This document shows positions 25,771-37,363 of a stretch of DNA of 64,000 bases, one piece after another. Positions within the stretch are counted from its first letter, which is position 1; every line of letters begins with the position of its first letter. The position numbers were made by a program, and so were the translations under genes. The notes beneath the pieces were generated by a model. That model was not told where the DNA came from and searched no databases. It saw only the letters and a program-made list of their open reading frames with translations. This stretch comes from Moringa oleifera (lineage: Eukaryota; Streptophyta; Magnoliopsida; Brassicales; Moringaceae), in the NCBI GenBank assembly GCA_021397835.1, contig JAJFZO010000034.1, positions 5,728,501 through 5,792,500 of the forward strand, in the 5' to 3' direction.

Positions 25771-26348
25771 TCTCTGATTTTAAAAATTTGCATAACGTCA
25801 ACATTATTTGGAAATATATAACATTCATTATCTATTTGGCACTTCATCTAGGAATCTTCAAAGTTGATTTCCAGCCGCCAAGAAGATCCTTCACTCCCTG
25901 CTCTGTGGACTCCTAGACAAACAGATTGTTGCTATGAGTATGCTCCCTCTCTTCCTCCATTATTTCTTCCTGGTCTCCTTACTGGTGGTCTATCATATTT
26001 CCTATCTTGTTGTTTAGCTCGTGAATGTGGCTGGTCAAAAAGTATAAACTAGTTACGTTAGGCAGTTTTTGGGGCCTTGAAGTCATTGTTCATGGGTGAT
26101 TGGATTGGCTCTTAGCAAGCGCATGACTCTTCTTTTGGATAGAATTATGTTTGCATGTGCCTGGGATTTTCAGCTAAGAGCTCACTGCTTTGCCATTCTC
26201 CTAAAGGTGACCCCAAATTTTATAAAATGACTATGAGATTGTAACTACATAATATGACAAGCTTATCTCAGGCAATGGAATAGAGTTCTTATTACTATAA
26301 ACATTAAAAAATTAAAGAATATTTGCCTAAAAAAGTATTATAAACGAT

Positions 26349-26714
26349 TCAATCCTGTCTTCTGGTATTTTTCCCTCTTACACTTTCGTTTTGTGAACTG
26401 TATCCTGTGCTATCAATGATTTCCTTTACTGAAATTAATCCACCTTCTGTTGGGACTCCGTAGAGTTTGAAGGGTGCATACATACCTGTAATCGCTGCCT
26501 TCACGTTATCATTTGTCTTGAAACCTACTTTTGGATCTTTCTTTGGCTTTGGTGTTCGGGCTTTCCCCAGTTGCTTGCTGCATCTTGCTTCGTAAGCACA
26601 TTTATCATAATTTTGCTCAATTGCGGAATTTTTCTGAATTTTGGCACTCATTTCCAAATTGCCTGGATAAATTCGCCATAGAGCTCCTTGACAGTGATGT
26701 GCACTTTTCTTCAT
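26349..26714 (-). other. Unrecognised ORF, 121 codons
   Basis: Open from an ATG at 26714 to a stop at 26349 on the minus strand. The product is basic and hydrophilic, with a Lys/Pro patch (KARTPKPKKDPK) followed by NDNVKAAITGMYAPFKLYGV and an EGGLISVKEIIDSTGYSS segment. It has no signal peptide or membrane segment. The second half looks more protein-like than chance, suggesting an exon or gene remnant. A parallel frame just upstream (about 26770-26640) also reads smoothly, which hints at a frameshift. No family was recognised. Codon use does not clearly differ from the surroundings. Confidence 0.3.
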
Positions 26715-27490
26715 CTTTTAGAATTTTAAATTTTATCTTTTTATGGGAATCATCTTTTCTTACAAAGTAAAATCAGATTTCTCTATACAGTTTATTAGCC
26801 TTCCTTGTAAGTTTGATATTCTTCCATTCGTGAAATATTTTCCTAGTTTAGATAGCAACTGCTTGATTTCAGCAAATTTAATACCGAGGTCTATAAATAG
26901 TACCGTAGAAAAGCAGTTCGAAACACAGAAATTCAAGTTTTCTTTCTCAGTTTTGTTCTTATCTTCATATTACATTTCTTCTTTGTCTAGAAAATGTCCT
27001 TTAGATTTATAGTGTCTGTAACAGAAGCTGTCCTTTCTTTTTACGTGTGATTCTTGGTACAAGAGACACAACAGGGATCATTCTACCTTAGGTACCTTTA
27101 TACCCTTCCTTCCTTTCTTCTCCTTTTATCTGGTGCATTTTATCATGTTTTCCTTTGAAACAAACAGAAGAAGAAAATTGAGTATTTCTTTGCGCATGGC
27201 TGTTAATGCTCGGTGGGTCTGCTGGGAAATTCTAGCAGGATGGCCCATAGATATGGGCTTCCAAGCTTAAGAGAAAGAGGAAAACCCAGTATGCGGAAGT
27301 TCATCTGTATTATAGTTTTTCTTTTTTGTCTCTTCAATTTTCTCGTCATTCTTATAGAACATTGTTGGTATGTAACAATATAGCAATTAAAGAAAAGCCA
27401 AAATAGAATTCTAGTACTGTATATGCAGACCGCAATTAGCGTTCAAAGTCCATTTGTGGATTAGCCAACATTAATTGAGAAGATATTTAT
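26715..27490. other. Upstream region of the LEA_2 gene, no gene seen
   Basis: Less AT-rich than the surrounding transposon DNA. Plus-strand ORFs here (26531-26770, 26743-27012) are pyrimidine-rich and unsupported. Confidence 0.4.
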
Positions 27491-27493
27491 GCA

Positions 27494-27500
27494 TATAAAT
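27494..27500 (+). promoter_or_regulatory. Possible TATA box of the LEA_2 gene
   Basis: ATATAAA within GCATATAAATGACC, about 90 bp before the likely start codon at 27590. That leaves room for a 5' leader of about 60 bp. Confidence 0.45.
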
Positions 27501-27589
27501 GACCACCCAGATCTACTTTTGGTGCAACTCTTACCAATTTCTTGTTTGATGAACTCAGGATCGCCTATTTTCCTCAATCGCGAGAGGAT

Positions 27590-28144
27590 ATGGGCACTCG
27601 TTGCAAAATATGCTGTGGAGTGACAACAATTTTCTTAATCCTTATTGCAATTGTTGTCACAACATTGGCACTCACAATCTTCAAACCCAAGGATCCTGTA
27701 ATCACCTTGAATCCTTCGGGACTCGAAAATATTTCACTGGTTAGCATCTTAACTATGACCAACATAACATTGGAGACTATTGTCTCCATGGAAAATGGCA
27801 ACCATGGAAGCTTCAAGTACAAGAATACAACAGGTTATGTGGATTACCATGGCACCGTCGTAGCTGAAGTTCCACTGCCAGAGCACCAAGTCCCTGCTCG
27901 ATCAAACGTTAACTTTACAACTCCCACAGTGCTAATGGTGAATAAGGTTGTATCAAGCCCTTACTTTGTGAATGACATTGGAGCTGGGAGCTTGACCTTG
28001 ACATCAAGAAGTGTAGTGCCGGGCAAAGTGAGTATGCTTAAGATCTTCAAGTTTCATGCCACAGTATTTAGCAATTGTAACATCTCTATTTTTCTCATGT
28101 CTAGGAAGATTACATCTAATTGCGATACCAAACTCAAATTGTAA
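27590..28144 (+). CDS. LEA_2 domain membrane-anchored protein (NDR1/HIN1-like family)
   Basis: An intact single-exon gene of 184 codons. An in-frame ATG at 27542 would add 16 residues, but MGTRCKICCGV at 27590 is the usual start in this family. Residues about 8-31 form one membrane segment (CCGVTTIFLILIAIVVTTLAL) preceded by a short Cys/basic cytosolic tail. Residues about 45-184 are the LEA_2 fold: NPSGLENISL, NITLETIVSMENGNHGSFKY, a Tyr/Gly strand (GYVDYHGTVVAEVPLP), ARSNVNF, GSLTLTSRSVVPGKVSMLKI, and a C-terminal Cys pair ending CDTKLKL. These type II proteins sit at the plasma membrane or ER, and some act in defence or stress. No specific function can be given. There are no stops or frameshifts, and codon use looks normal. 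Nearest relatives are likely the plain LEA_2 proteins of about 200 residues rather than long proline-rich NHL proteins. Confidence 0.9.
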   Translation: MGTRCKICCGVTTIFLILIAIVVTTLALTIFKPKDPVITLNPSGLENISLVSILTMTNITLETIVSMENGNHGSFKYKNTTGYVDYHGTVVAEVPLPEHQVPARSNVNFTTPTVLMVNKVVSSPYFVNDIGAGSLTLTSRSVVPGKVSMLKIFKFHATVFSNCNISIFLMSRKITSNCDTKLKL

Positions 28145-28950
28145 TCCTTTTGATGAATTTGTTGAGAAAAGAAATATTGTTCCATTTATTCGGTCCTGCA
28201 TTTCCCTTCCCCCCTTTTAATTATTTGTTTCTTTTTTTCACTTTGTAATATAAGAGATGTTTTCATATGCTCTTTTTAGATCATTTTTAATTCTAATTAA
28301 ACAATTAAATAAATGTCACAAGATCACGAAGCAAAGCATGTAACTCCGTAAAGTTGGATATAAATAAATTGACTGAAAACAATTCCTAAACAGACAAACA
28401 GAAGTGCAATTACAGACAACAGAAAGATCAACAAGATAGAAAGATTAATTAGTCACAAAGTTGTCAATTCATGTTGTTCTGGCTTCTTAATTTATGGATG
28501 TCAATCAAATATTGTTTATTCTTTTTATTGTTATTTTGCTAAAACTTGACTTCTTCATCATGGATGATCCATGTTGTATAATTCATTGTTCTCTACCCAT
28601 AAAACAGTCAGAGGAGCGACACTCAACATGCTGATCCTTTTAAAAATTGCTAACTCAAGTTTCACAATTGAGAGAGAACAAATAAATGAGATTTCAAATT
28701 AATTGTAATTACTTTACCTAGTTATTTCTTTGCGTGAACCAATGAAAAAGAACATTGACCACTAACATTCTATCACAATTAAATAAATGTGACTGGCTTT
28801 TCTTTTTAAGCCAAATCATTTTATTTGCTTCAAACTTTCTCTTATGATGGTGATGAGGTTTATTTTTTAAGGCCAGTTGAGCCTAACTATTGACTTGTTG
28901 ATATGAGTTTACTGTTATTGCTTACACTCTCATTTATTATCTCTTAGTTG
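28145..28950. other. Intergenic DNA 3' of LEA_2, no gene seen
   Basis: Contains the 3' UTR. AATAAA-like words occur but none could be chosen with confidence. Confidence 0.45.
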
Positions 28951-28954
28951 ATAG

Positions 28955-29105
28955 ATGCTAATAAAAAAGATAAGATATGGTTAATTCTCTTGTAACATTG
29001 AAAGGCATTCATTACTTATGCAGGTCGTGATTAGCCTCAAAAGACTTGTAAAGACAAAAATAAGAATAAATTAATATGGATTGATACCAAAATTGAGAGC
29101 AGGTA
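28955..29105 (+). repeat. Copy 1 of a block also present at 45.3-45.6 and 45.8-46.0 kb
   Basis: The segment with TATGCAGGTCGTGATTAG, then GTAAAGACAAAAATAAGAATA and GATACCAAAATTGAGAGCAG, resembles 45430-45540 and 45855-45940 in the same order and orientation. The preceding sequence also matches 45380-45450 loosely. Function unknown. Confidence 0.5.
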
Positions 29106-29221
29106 TTACATTTCTTTATTAATCCATTCAACTTGTATTACATTTTTTATTAATCTGTTCAATGTTGGGGTATTTTCATTTTAATACATTCTCTTTTTTT
29201 TTCTTTTTTTTAAAATATGGT

Positions 29222-29385
29222 TTAGTAGCATAAACATCTAATCTATGAAGATCAATAAATTCTCTTTTCTTATTTGTATTATAGTTTATTAGCATAGAAA
29301 TCTTCTCTATTAAGATTAATAAATTCTCTTTTTTATTTGTAAAATGGTGTAGTAGCGTTGTTATCTTGTCTACGAAGAGATATTA
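29222..29385. repeat. Tandem repeat, ~64 bp unit, about 2.5 copies
   Basis: Units start near 29222, 29287 and 29351. Each has TAGTAGCAT-like sequence, then ATCT..TCTA..AAGAT. Units 1 and 2 continue with AATAAATTCTCTTTT. The third is partial. Confidence 0.7.
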
Positions 29386-30449
29386 TTGTCGTTGATGACA
29401 ACATATTATACTTTGGATTTTGAGTTTTTTTCGTAGTGCAATTTGTTTGTATATGGTTTGTTCATGTTATTAATTTATTGTCACTTTCAAGGATTCACAT
29501 AATTATAATGTTATAATTTATTTTGATAATAATAAATATCTTATAAAAATTAATGTTTAAATGAAATTATATAGTTAACTTGATTATGAACCTATCAAAA
29601 TAAATGTGGTGCCAAAAATGAATGGTGAAGGCTATGTGATTGAGAAATACTTGAAAATCAATTAGGTATACGCTACAAAAAAGTCACAAAATTTTCAAAG
29701 ATAAATTTTCATGAAAATTTTGAGATATTCTATTGAAATTTTAAAATCTAACAAAAAATTCTAAAAATAATCTAACCATAAAAAAAATGTGAAAAACAAA
29801 TTTTTTTGCAAAAAAAAATTTGAACGGACATTTTATTAAAATACTTAAATAATATTATATGATGTTTTTAATGTAAATAGTTTTTATAGTATAAATATTT
29901 ACACGTGCATAATATTTTTATGAAATTTTTATCATAAAAAATATAAAATATTTAAAAATATTTAAAATAAAATAATATAAACTATAAATTTTCACTTATA
30001 GTAATCCGTGGTAATTTGATATTGTTCTCCCGTAATTGTATCCGTGATAAACATTAACAGATTCTCATAAATTAGTTTTTATTAAAATTATTAAAATATT
30101 CTAACAAAAATATTTTTCACAGCAATTAAGAAAATATTTCCATGGACAATTTTCTACTAGAATTTTATAAAATTTCCACATATATTATTTTGCAAGAATT
30201 ATTTAAAACTCCCACGAAATAATATTCGCAGAAATTATTTAAATTCACCCCCAATATTTCGCATGAATTATGTAAAATTCTCCTATACGTAATTTCATGA
30301 AAATTTTTTATTATTCTTGAGAAAATTATTTATGAAAATATTTAAATTATTTTGTTTTATTTAAAATATATAATTTTATTTATTAAGATTATTAAATAAA
30401 TTTTGAAAACATTCATGAAATCCCTCGACATGTTACCATTGGAATTATG

Positions 30450-31500
30450 AATCAAAAATTTTAATTACCATCTTCGATGCTCATGAATAGAAATAAATCA
30501 TCCTCAATGAACGAAGCCTCGCTAGCAGCTCGACTATTCTTATTCCTTTATGATGCCTATAAGAAAGCTAGGTCTATCATCCATGGAACCCATAATACAT
30601 CTCGACGAATTTGACTCATCTAAGTTCTCTTTGACTTTTTCAATCAACAGGATGCAACACTCAATCGAAAGATATCTACAGTTTTACTGTTTCAAATACA
30701 ATTACATCTTCTAGTACTAGATCCCACCTATAATGGTTCAGCAACAACTTGAACCTAAAATTAACAATTTGAAATCATTACAAACTAAATACAACTATAA
30801 CAACATAAATATCCAAAATGGATGATATATTTTACACATCACCTGAAATTCGACCCACCACATGTCATGAACATCAGTCAGAATTTCTTACCATCTCGCA
30901 TATGACTTATCAAACTTTAACCTAACAAATCCAAAAATAATGGCAACTATTCAAGAAGTTGGTAACAACTTGTTAACAAAAATAAAAAGATACAAAATCC
31001 AATAAAAAATTATAACAATAAATTTAATAACGAGATACTTTTGGCATGATAAAAAGGTTAAGTTACATACTCTATTCCTATAGGTTGAATGTATAGCTTA
31101 CTTTCATCTGCTATGCACGTAAACTCAGTTGTTGAACGATGAGAAGTAGAAGCTCAAGGTGATGGTGTATGCATCGAAGACGATAGCTGAGCAATGGTGT
31201 ATGCTCTAAAGACAGCAGTCGAGACGAAGGTGTGAACTGGAGTGCTAATGAGTTAGCTAAAGAAGAAAGTCTATGAGATAGAGGTCAAGGTGTGTAAGCT
31301 AGAGGAAATGGCATGTGGGTTTATTGTTGGGACACACCTGCACCTGTGAAACCTGTGTCCACCATGTATGACCATCTACCTTTACCTCTGAAACCATGAC
31401 CAATTAATATCAACAACATAATTAACAGAAGTTTCATCTTAACTATTACACTTTTCACTACTGAATGATGCTTCTTCTTCATCTTTATCTTCCAATTAAA
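30450..31500. other. Internal CACTA sequence after the DUF4216 end
   Basis: The minus strand shows a Gly/Arg patch (GHGFRGKGRW near 31390) and Ser/Pro/Leu-rich reading, as in the second ORF of CACTA elements. It is too broken to define. Confidence 0.35.
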
Positions 31501-31519
31501 CTATGCCTTCTGCAGCTTA

Positions 31520-34500
31520 GATCTATTCACCTTGAACATAGGCATCTCTTAAATTATTTGCAATCTGATCATAAAGAGATACTATAGGCAACTGATGAGC
31601 AATATCATTTTGAAATGAATCATCCAGAGATTCAATTATATTTCTCACTTTTGTTTTAATGATGGACCAACATTTCCTTTGTGGCATAAGATTAGGATGC
31701 AATGAAAAGTACATTTGTTTTGCTTGTTATGCAAAAATTAATTTATCCTTCTTCCTATATCTCTTGGTGGTCTTCACCTTGACGGTTTCATACTTAGGGT
31801 AAATCCTTATCCTTACGCTTAAAGAGTCAAACTATCTATAATTGAAAAGTATTATGTGTTAAATAGGTATGCCTAACTTAATCTCGAGTATTTTCTTTAT
31901 AATTTCATAAAATATAGCATTCATGCTTGTTAGAGTTACTCTAGAGTTATTTGCACTTCGACTACTAGTCCAATTAGAATTGTAAAATCAACAACCATTA
32001 ACATAATAAATTAGGAAAGTTTTCACATTATTATAGGTTTTCATGCTAAATCGTGTAAAAATTAATCATTCACCTTATTAATAGGATTGTGAATTTGATA
32101 ACGAGTCACATAGAGAATTCGTTTATCAACATAAATGATATTAAAAGATTCTTATTTGAATATTTCAATGATAATTATAAGGAAGTTACTTACATGGTCT
32201 TTGAAATAGGCAACAAAGTTTGAATCTTCATGTTTACTTACATCGGTTTTGCTAAGAAGTGGTAACAATGTAGTTAATATTTGAATGTATAATTCAAAAG
32301 CATGTGTCATACAAGTCAAATTGCGCTAAGTACAATATTTGTGAAAACATCAGTAGTATATGGGATAAAACTTACTGCACAAAGGGTTCAACTTTAAGGT
32401 AATTCGTAAGCATATATTTATTTATCTCGAATGCTTCTTCTCCGGTGAGATAACGAAACTTACATACCGCTCAACCTCGACCAAGATAATTAATGACTAA
32501 TAATGGCGCATGGTCAGATGACTCTCCATCATCATCATTTTGTATCACTTTTTAACTTTTAGATTAGAAATGTGACTTAAAAAAGTATGAATAAAAATTT
32601 AATATCTCTTTCAGAATGTAAGCCTCGATATGAAAGCCCTAATACGATCTTTATTTTTTACTTTTTTTAAATTGTGTAAAAATTTTAAAAATATAAAGTA
32701 AACATACATTGAATAGTCACTTAATGTGTAAAAAATTTAAATATTATCAATTCAGATATAAAGAACCTTTTGAAACATAAAATTCTATTCCTCTCAAATG
32801 GATATATTCATTTGTATTGTATGGATCCACCTACTCATGCTTCATATACTAGGTGTATAGGTAAGTGTTCCATCACATCAAACAAATTCAAGTGAAATTT
32901 TTTTTTTGTAATTTGCATAGAATAAAAGTAATATTATGTTTCATCACATTTACCTTATTCTTTTCTAATATTAGAGAACATAAATCTCGAAAGAAAATAC
33001 TCAATTTATGGGTGGCTTCCCATATATGAGTAAGTAGATAATTAAATGTAATTGATAATAATCTTTTCATCACTACATGAAAATCATGACTTTTCATGTG
33101 TGCAAGTATAAGTTCACATGTTAATACATTTACTTAAGTTAGATACATATCCATCAGAAAGCTTCAACTTTTTTATTCACTTGTATACTGTTATTCTTTA
33201 GTCTATATTTAATGTATAAATAAGATTTTGGTTTAATGACCCTTCTGTTATCCTAATCTTCAACGTGCAATGCATTGTGTCAGTAATATAATGGTCAATC
33301 CAACTTTGCCTTAACATTGTCCTTGTTTTTCCCTTTAACATCCACTATCATATGAAACACATTCTTAAATATTTAGCTTTCACATGTATTACATCTGTGT
33401 TATGCTGATTTAACAAATCATGTCAGTATAGTAAATCCTAAAAGATGCTTCATTTAATGAAATTATAGAACTCACCATATCCAAGAGTTCAATGCAAGCC
33501 CTTCATCTCAATCATGTGAAGGAACAACGCAGCTTGCTCATGAACTTTAATACCAAAAAGTCTCCTTGGTGGTTCACCCTATTTGGTCCAACCTTTAAAA
33601 AAGTTCATCATGTTCCATCTAAATGGGTGTTTTATCAGGAGAAAATATTGACACAGTTAAAATATATATAGTACATCTTCCTACCATGTTTAAGGAAAAA
33701 CCTTTTAACGATCTTGTACAAATTAGACAACACAATCGACCTACTGTTTGCCATTTGGATAATATTTGATATGCAGAAAAGTCATTAATAGTCTATAGTA
33801 GTGCAACCTTTAAATAAAAATTCTGCTTCTATGACATATCATAAGGTTTCACACCATATTCCTATAACAATTTGAGATCGTCAATCAACGACTGTAAGAA
33901 CATATCTATTCAGACTTTTCATTTGTGCGAACTCGAATTTATTGTTATGAGTAACATATATTTCCTTTTCATACACATCCCTAAAGGAAGATTATATGAG
34001 GTCAAAATCATAAGCCAACAAGAATAAATGTTACAACTCAACAACTCATATTGAAAGAACTAAAGCCATCATAACATAATCCTAATTGTATATTCCTCGA
34101 TTTTAATGTGAATTTTAGGTGAGTCAGATTGAAATACTTTCGTGCTTCCCTATCCGAAGGGCGTGCTAACACTTCTTCTTTGTGCTAATTTTCATGATGC
34201 CATCTTTTATACATTGTTGTTACATTTTAGGCAAACAACCTTTGTAATCATAGAATAATCAATAAATACCACATTTGTTCATCTATACAAAAAATGCAAC
34301 AAACAACCTTTGTAATCATAAAATAATCAATAAACACCATATTTGTTTATTTATATACATTCTTATCTGATTGCTAACTTTTCGTCGATCTTGGTAACGA
34401 GTCTAACCACAAAATCGACATTCTCGATCTAGAACATTATCTTTATAATATAATATACAATTGGTAAGGAAGTAATCAATTTTTTTGTAAATATATCCAA

Positions 34501-35045
34501 GCTAGGAGACTAATTTTTTTGCCTAATAAAAATTATCTAGTATTTTATTGTCTGATGGTAAAACCTTTTTAAAGAACAAGATAATTTCATTGATGCACAT
34601 GAAAGCTATACTATAATCAGTTTTGATACTCATCAGTCTCACTATAATGGACAAAATCGTGTGACTTAAATATCCATCTCATGAAGGTGACTTTGTAGTA
34701 ATTAACATATCATAAAGTTTAACTGGCTTTAGATTTGGTCCTTTGGTTTGAAATTCAGAACAAATAAAGGGTTTGCAACATCTATACCAAGCTCTTGTAA
34801 GTGTTAATATCCTCATCAACTGGACTAGGTTCATATTGATTTGCATCAAATGTAGGGCCTTCTCATTGTAGTTATGCTAATAGTAATAATTAGGTTGGAA
34901 ACATTTTCTATACAAATATAGCCTCACTCTATCAAGACTTAAAAGTGCAGACACTTACATATTGCACAAGGACATCTAACTAATCCATCTATTTAATACA
35001 CCTATAATTGACATGCAGCGGCGAAAAATTCCTTAAACCCATCAA
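31520..35045 (-). pseudogene. TNP2-type CACTA transposase, broken
   Basis: Minus-strand pieces in order. Transposase-associated zinc domain: GFKEFFAAA, DGLVRCPCAICKCLHF and YLYRKCFQPNYYY (about 35037-34860). TNP2 N-part: KPVKLYDMLI, LPSDNKILDNFY, LGYIYKKIDYFLTNCILYYK and ECRFCG (about 34750-34390). TNP2 middle: PPRRLFGIKV, LNQHNTDVIHVKAKYL and LKGKTRT (about 33600-33300), then LSDGYVSNLSKCINM. Next is the ORF 33097-32888 with KSHDFHVVMKRLL and LSIFFRDLCS (DUF4218 border). The DUF4216 end has QAKQMYFSLHP and IAHQLPIV (31730-31523). This is the normal domain chain of an autonomous CACTA transposase. TNP2 binds the ends and cuts the element, but this copy cannot be translated. Confidence 0.82.
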
Positions 35046-36449
35046 TGAATTATAGTGATAATGTTTTACCAAGTGTTATCCGCCTATATATCCAATGCAA
35101 TGTTTTGGAATTTCCATCTGTATACATAATGACAAAAAAATCGATGATAAAATAATTTTTGTTAAGTGCACCTCTCGAAAAGTAGTCCCCAACCTTGGAA
35201 TACATATATTTTTCTAGAAGAATAATGACAATTAGATAAGATGAACAAATGTGCCTTCTCTCATTCTTAAAGAGGTTTCTTATTAGAATAAGTTTACACG
35301 AGTAGTTCATCAACGGACCTCCCTCTAGCTCTTTAAGTGCATGAAAGACATTAATGACGCAACATAAATATGCATCCACAAAACAAATGGGGAGAAACCT
35401 ATGAAATTCAAATGAACCACTTATAAGGTAAACTAATCTTTTTTAGTGAAAGCTCATCTTTAAGAACGATCTCAATTAGGAGCTAACTATACATAGTTAA
35501 GCTCTTGTATAGGTTTCTAAGGTTACATTTTAATTTATTGTAACTAATCCAAGGTGATATAAGATAAACTTGGATGCCTACTTAAGTAATCGATTCTTGA
35601 AGAAGAATTTAAATTTATTGAACTCAAGAGCTAACAGTACTTATTTAACTTTCGAAGAGATTTGTATGATTACTTGTCGGCATACATTAGAACTATGTAA
35701 TTCTAGAGTTAGAATGCATAAAAATGGAGCAATCTTATTCAATTTAAACATATTATGCTATAGAGTTTCAATACATATAAACAAAATATAAGTGCGGCAT
35801 TATGTAACAAAAATATCTTAGTGATGTAGTAATATATTTAATTCAAGTATATATATACACTACAAGAAGACCTGAAAATAGTGGTATAAATTAGTAATAG
35901 AGGTAATTAGTTACTAGATAATGATAAATTAGCAATAGAATTATTACAAAATTAAAATTTTGATTTAGGGATAGACTTACAACAAAATTTAGTGACAAAC
36001 AAAAATTTCATCACTAAATTTATCTTTAATTAATGTATTTTATTTTTATTTTAAAATGTTAATGATAGATCTTAATATTGATTGTTAAAAAGTCAGCGTA
36101 TAAATCAAAGCAGTGTCAATCGCTCGGCAGCCATGGCTGTCAAGGTTACGTGACTGCCTAGTGACTACCCAGCTTTAATCGCAAGGAAATCATGGCTATA
36201 GAGCTGCGTGGCTACCTACCAACCACTCAAGGGTCACTCAACTTCCTGGCTACAAAGGCTGCCTAGCTAATGACTGACACTACGTCGGTCGTTAGCTACC
36301 AATAACTACCTAATGACTACCTTTAGTTGTGGTCATTAACTAGTGATGGCCATTACCAACCATCGCTAAGAGCCTTTAAAACTAAGGCATCTGCATTAGT
36401 TTTTTATTTTTCCCTTGAGCATACACTACTACAAAAATTATAATAACTG

Positions 36450-36760
36450 ACATTAATTTAATGACAGTTATTTAAAGAACTGTCATTAAAAGGTTTATTA
36501 ACACTTTTGATGACAGTTATTCCAAAACTGTCATTAAAAATAAGGTTTTTAACATCAATTAAAGAAGAACTGACGTTAAAAAACCATAACTTAAACATTT
36601 AACGTCAGTTCTTTAAGAACTGACGTTAAAAGATGTATCACTTAAACCTTTAATGTCAGTTATCAAGAAACTGACGTTAAAACACCAGTCATGTAATAAG
36701 CCTTTAACGCCAGTTCTTGAAGAACTGGCGTTAAAGGCCAATAAGACTGGGACACTGATA
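36450..36760. repeat. Left subterminal inverted-repeat array
   Basis: About ten short units, alternately TTTAATGACAGTT.. and ..AACTGACGTTAAA. Pairs are separated by 4-10 bases, giving hairpins such as CTTTAACGCCAGTTCTTGAA / GAACTGGCGTTAAAGG at 36702-36736. Such subterminal arrays are the presumed transposase-binding sites of CACTA elements. Confidence 0.85.
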
Positions 36761-36799
36761 AGCTACACAGACTTTAACTTTGGGCATACCCTAATCCAG

Positions 36800-37140
36800 C
36801 TGCATCTCTTGTAGCAGCAACCACAGCAGCAGCAGCAGCAACCATTACTCCTACTTCTAGCAGCAGCCATGGCTGCTTGCAGTAACGGTAGTCATGGCTG
36901 CTTCTAGCACCCGCAACAAACGTTGCTGCTGCTTGTAACAGCGGCAGTCATGGCTGCTTCTAGCAGCAGCAGTCGTTACTGCTACAAGAAGCAACAGCTA
37001 CGGCTGCTTGCAACAGCAGCAAACATTGCTGCTGCTTCTTGCAGTAGTAGCCACGGTTGCTTGTAGCAGCAACAGTCGTTACTGCTGCAAGAAGCAGCAG
37101 CAGCAAATGTTGGTGCAGCATCTGTTGTAAGCAGCAGCGG
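36800..37140. repeat. CAG/CTG-rich, hairpin-forming tract
   Basis: Alternating GCAGCAGC and GCTGCTGCTT blocks in degenerate units of about 36-40 bp, much richer in G+C than the surrounding DNA. Because complementary blocks alternate on one strand, the tract can fold back on itself. A related tract lies at 59930-60500 and 60645-60810. Confidence 0.8.
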
Positions 37141-37225
37141 CCGATGGCGAGTCCACAGGGTATCAGCTCTTGAGGTATGATGGTGAGTTCACTGGGTATC
37201 AGCTCTTAAGGTATGATGGTGAGTC
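37140..37225. repeat. Short direct repeat next to the FLU segment
   Basis: The words GGTATCAGCTCTT(G/A)AGG and TATGATGGTGAGT(T/C)CACTGG occur twice, about 44 bp apart. The second copy runs straight into the FLU-like coding sequence, so the junction was duplicated after or during capture. Confidence 0.75.
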
Positions 37226-37363
37226 CACTGGCATTTCTTTTTACCAATGCCATTATGTTGACAACACCTCTTGAAGCTTGGGCAGAAACATGTGAGGTTG
37301 AGAACTCATTTTTCAACATGCCTTTATTGCTACTTGTAGCCCTTATTGGGGCCACCGTTGGAG
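37204..37363 (+). pseudogene. FLU: Captured exon fragment of FLU (FLUORESCENT IN BLUE LIGHT)
   Basis: The frame opened by ATG 37213 reads LFTNAIMLTTPLEAWAETCE and then FNMPLLLLVALIGATVGG. It matches the region of the plastid protein FLU around its membrane anchor: a short hydrophilic linker with TPLEA, the E-x-C-E motif, then the FxMPxLLLVALIGATVGG helix. It then runs into GAG|GTAAAGTG, a good splice donor, at 37363/37364, the expected end of an exon. FLU is a thylakoid protein that represses 5-aminolevulinate synthesis in the dark; the TPR part binds glutamyl-tRNA reductase. Here only the membrane-anchor exon is present, with no transit peptide. Beyond the donor the frame runs into intron and stops at 37416. 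The helix is unbroken, so capture may be fairly recent. Confidence 0.85.

Larger units (their letters stand above)
29671..35400 (-). mobile_element. Decayed CACTA (En/Spm) transposon with TNP2 gene
   Basis: A minus-strand gene with the full CACTA order: Transpos_assoc (about 35045-34860), TNP2 (about 34770-32800), DUF4218-like region (about 33100-32450) and DUF4216-like end (about 31860-31520). A candidate left terminus, CGCTACAAAAAAGTC at 29671, resembles a decayed CACTACAAAAAA end. It is followed by an AT-rich subterminal region with recurring GAAATTATTTAAAATTC-like words (30140-30330). The right terminus was not found, so the right limit is approximate. Many stops and frameshifts. Confidence 0.75.

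Noticed and set aside
25864..26052. Plus-strand ORF of 62 codons with Pro/Leu-rich product
   Set aside because: No family, no supporting signals; follows a copia RT fragment but does not read as copia.
27574..27822. Minus-strand ORF of 82 codons
   Set aside because: Shadow of the LEA_2 coding sequence.
35050..35379. Minus-strand ORF of 109 codons just upstream of the TNP2 remnant
   Set aside because: Long for this region, but its product resembles no part of CACTA proteins; probably chance or 5' untranslated sequence.
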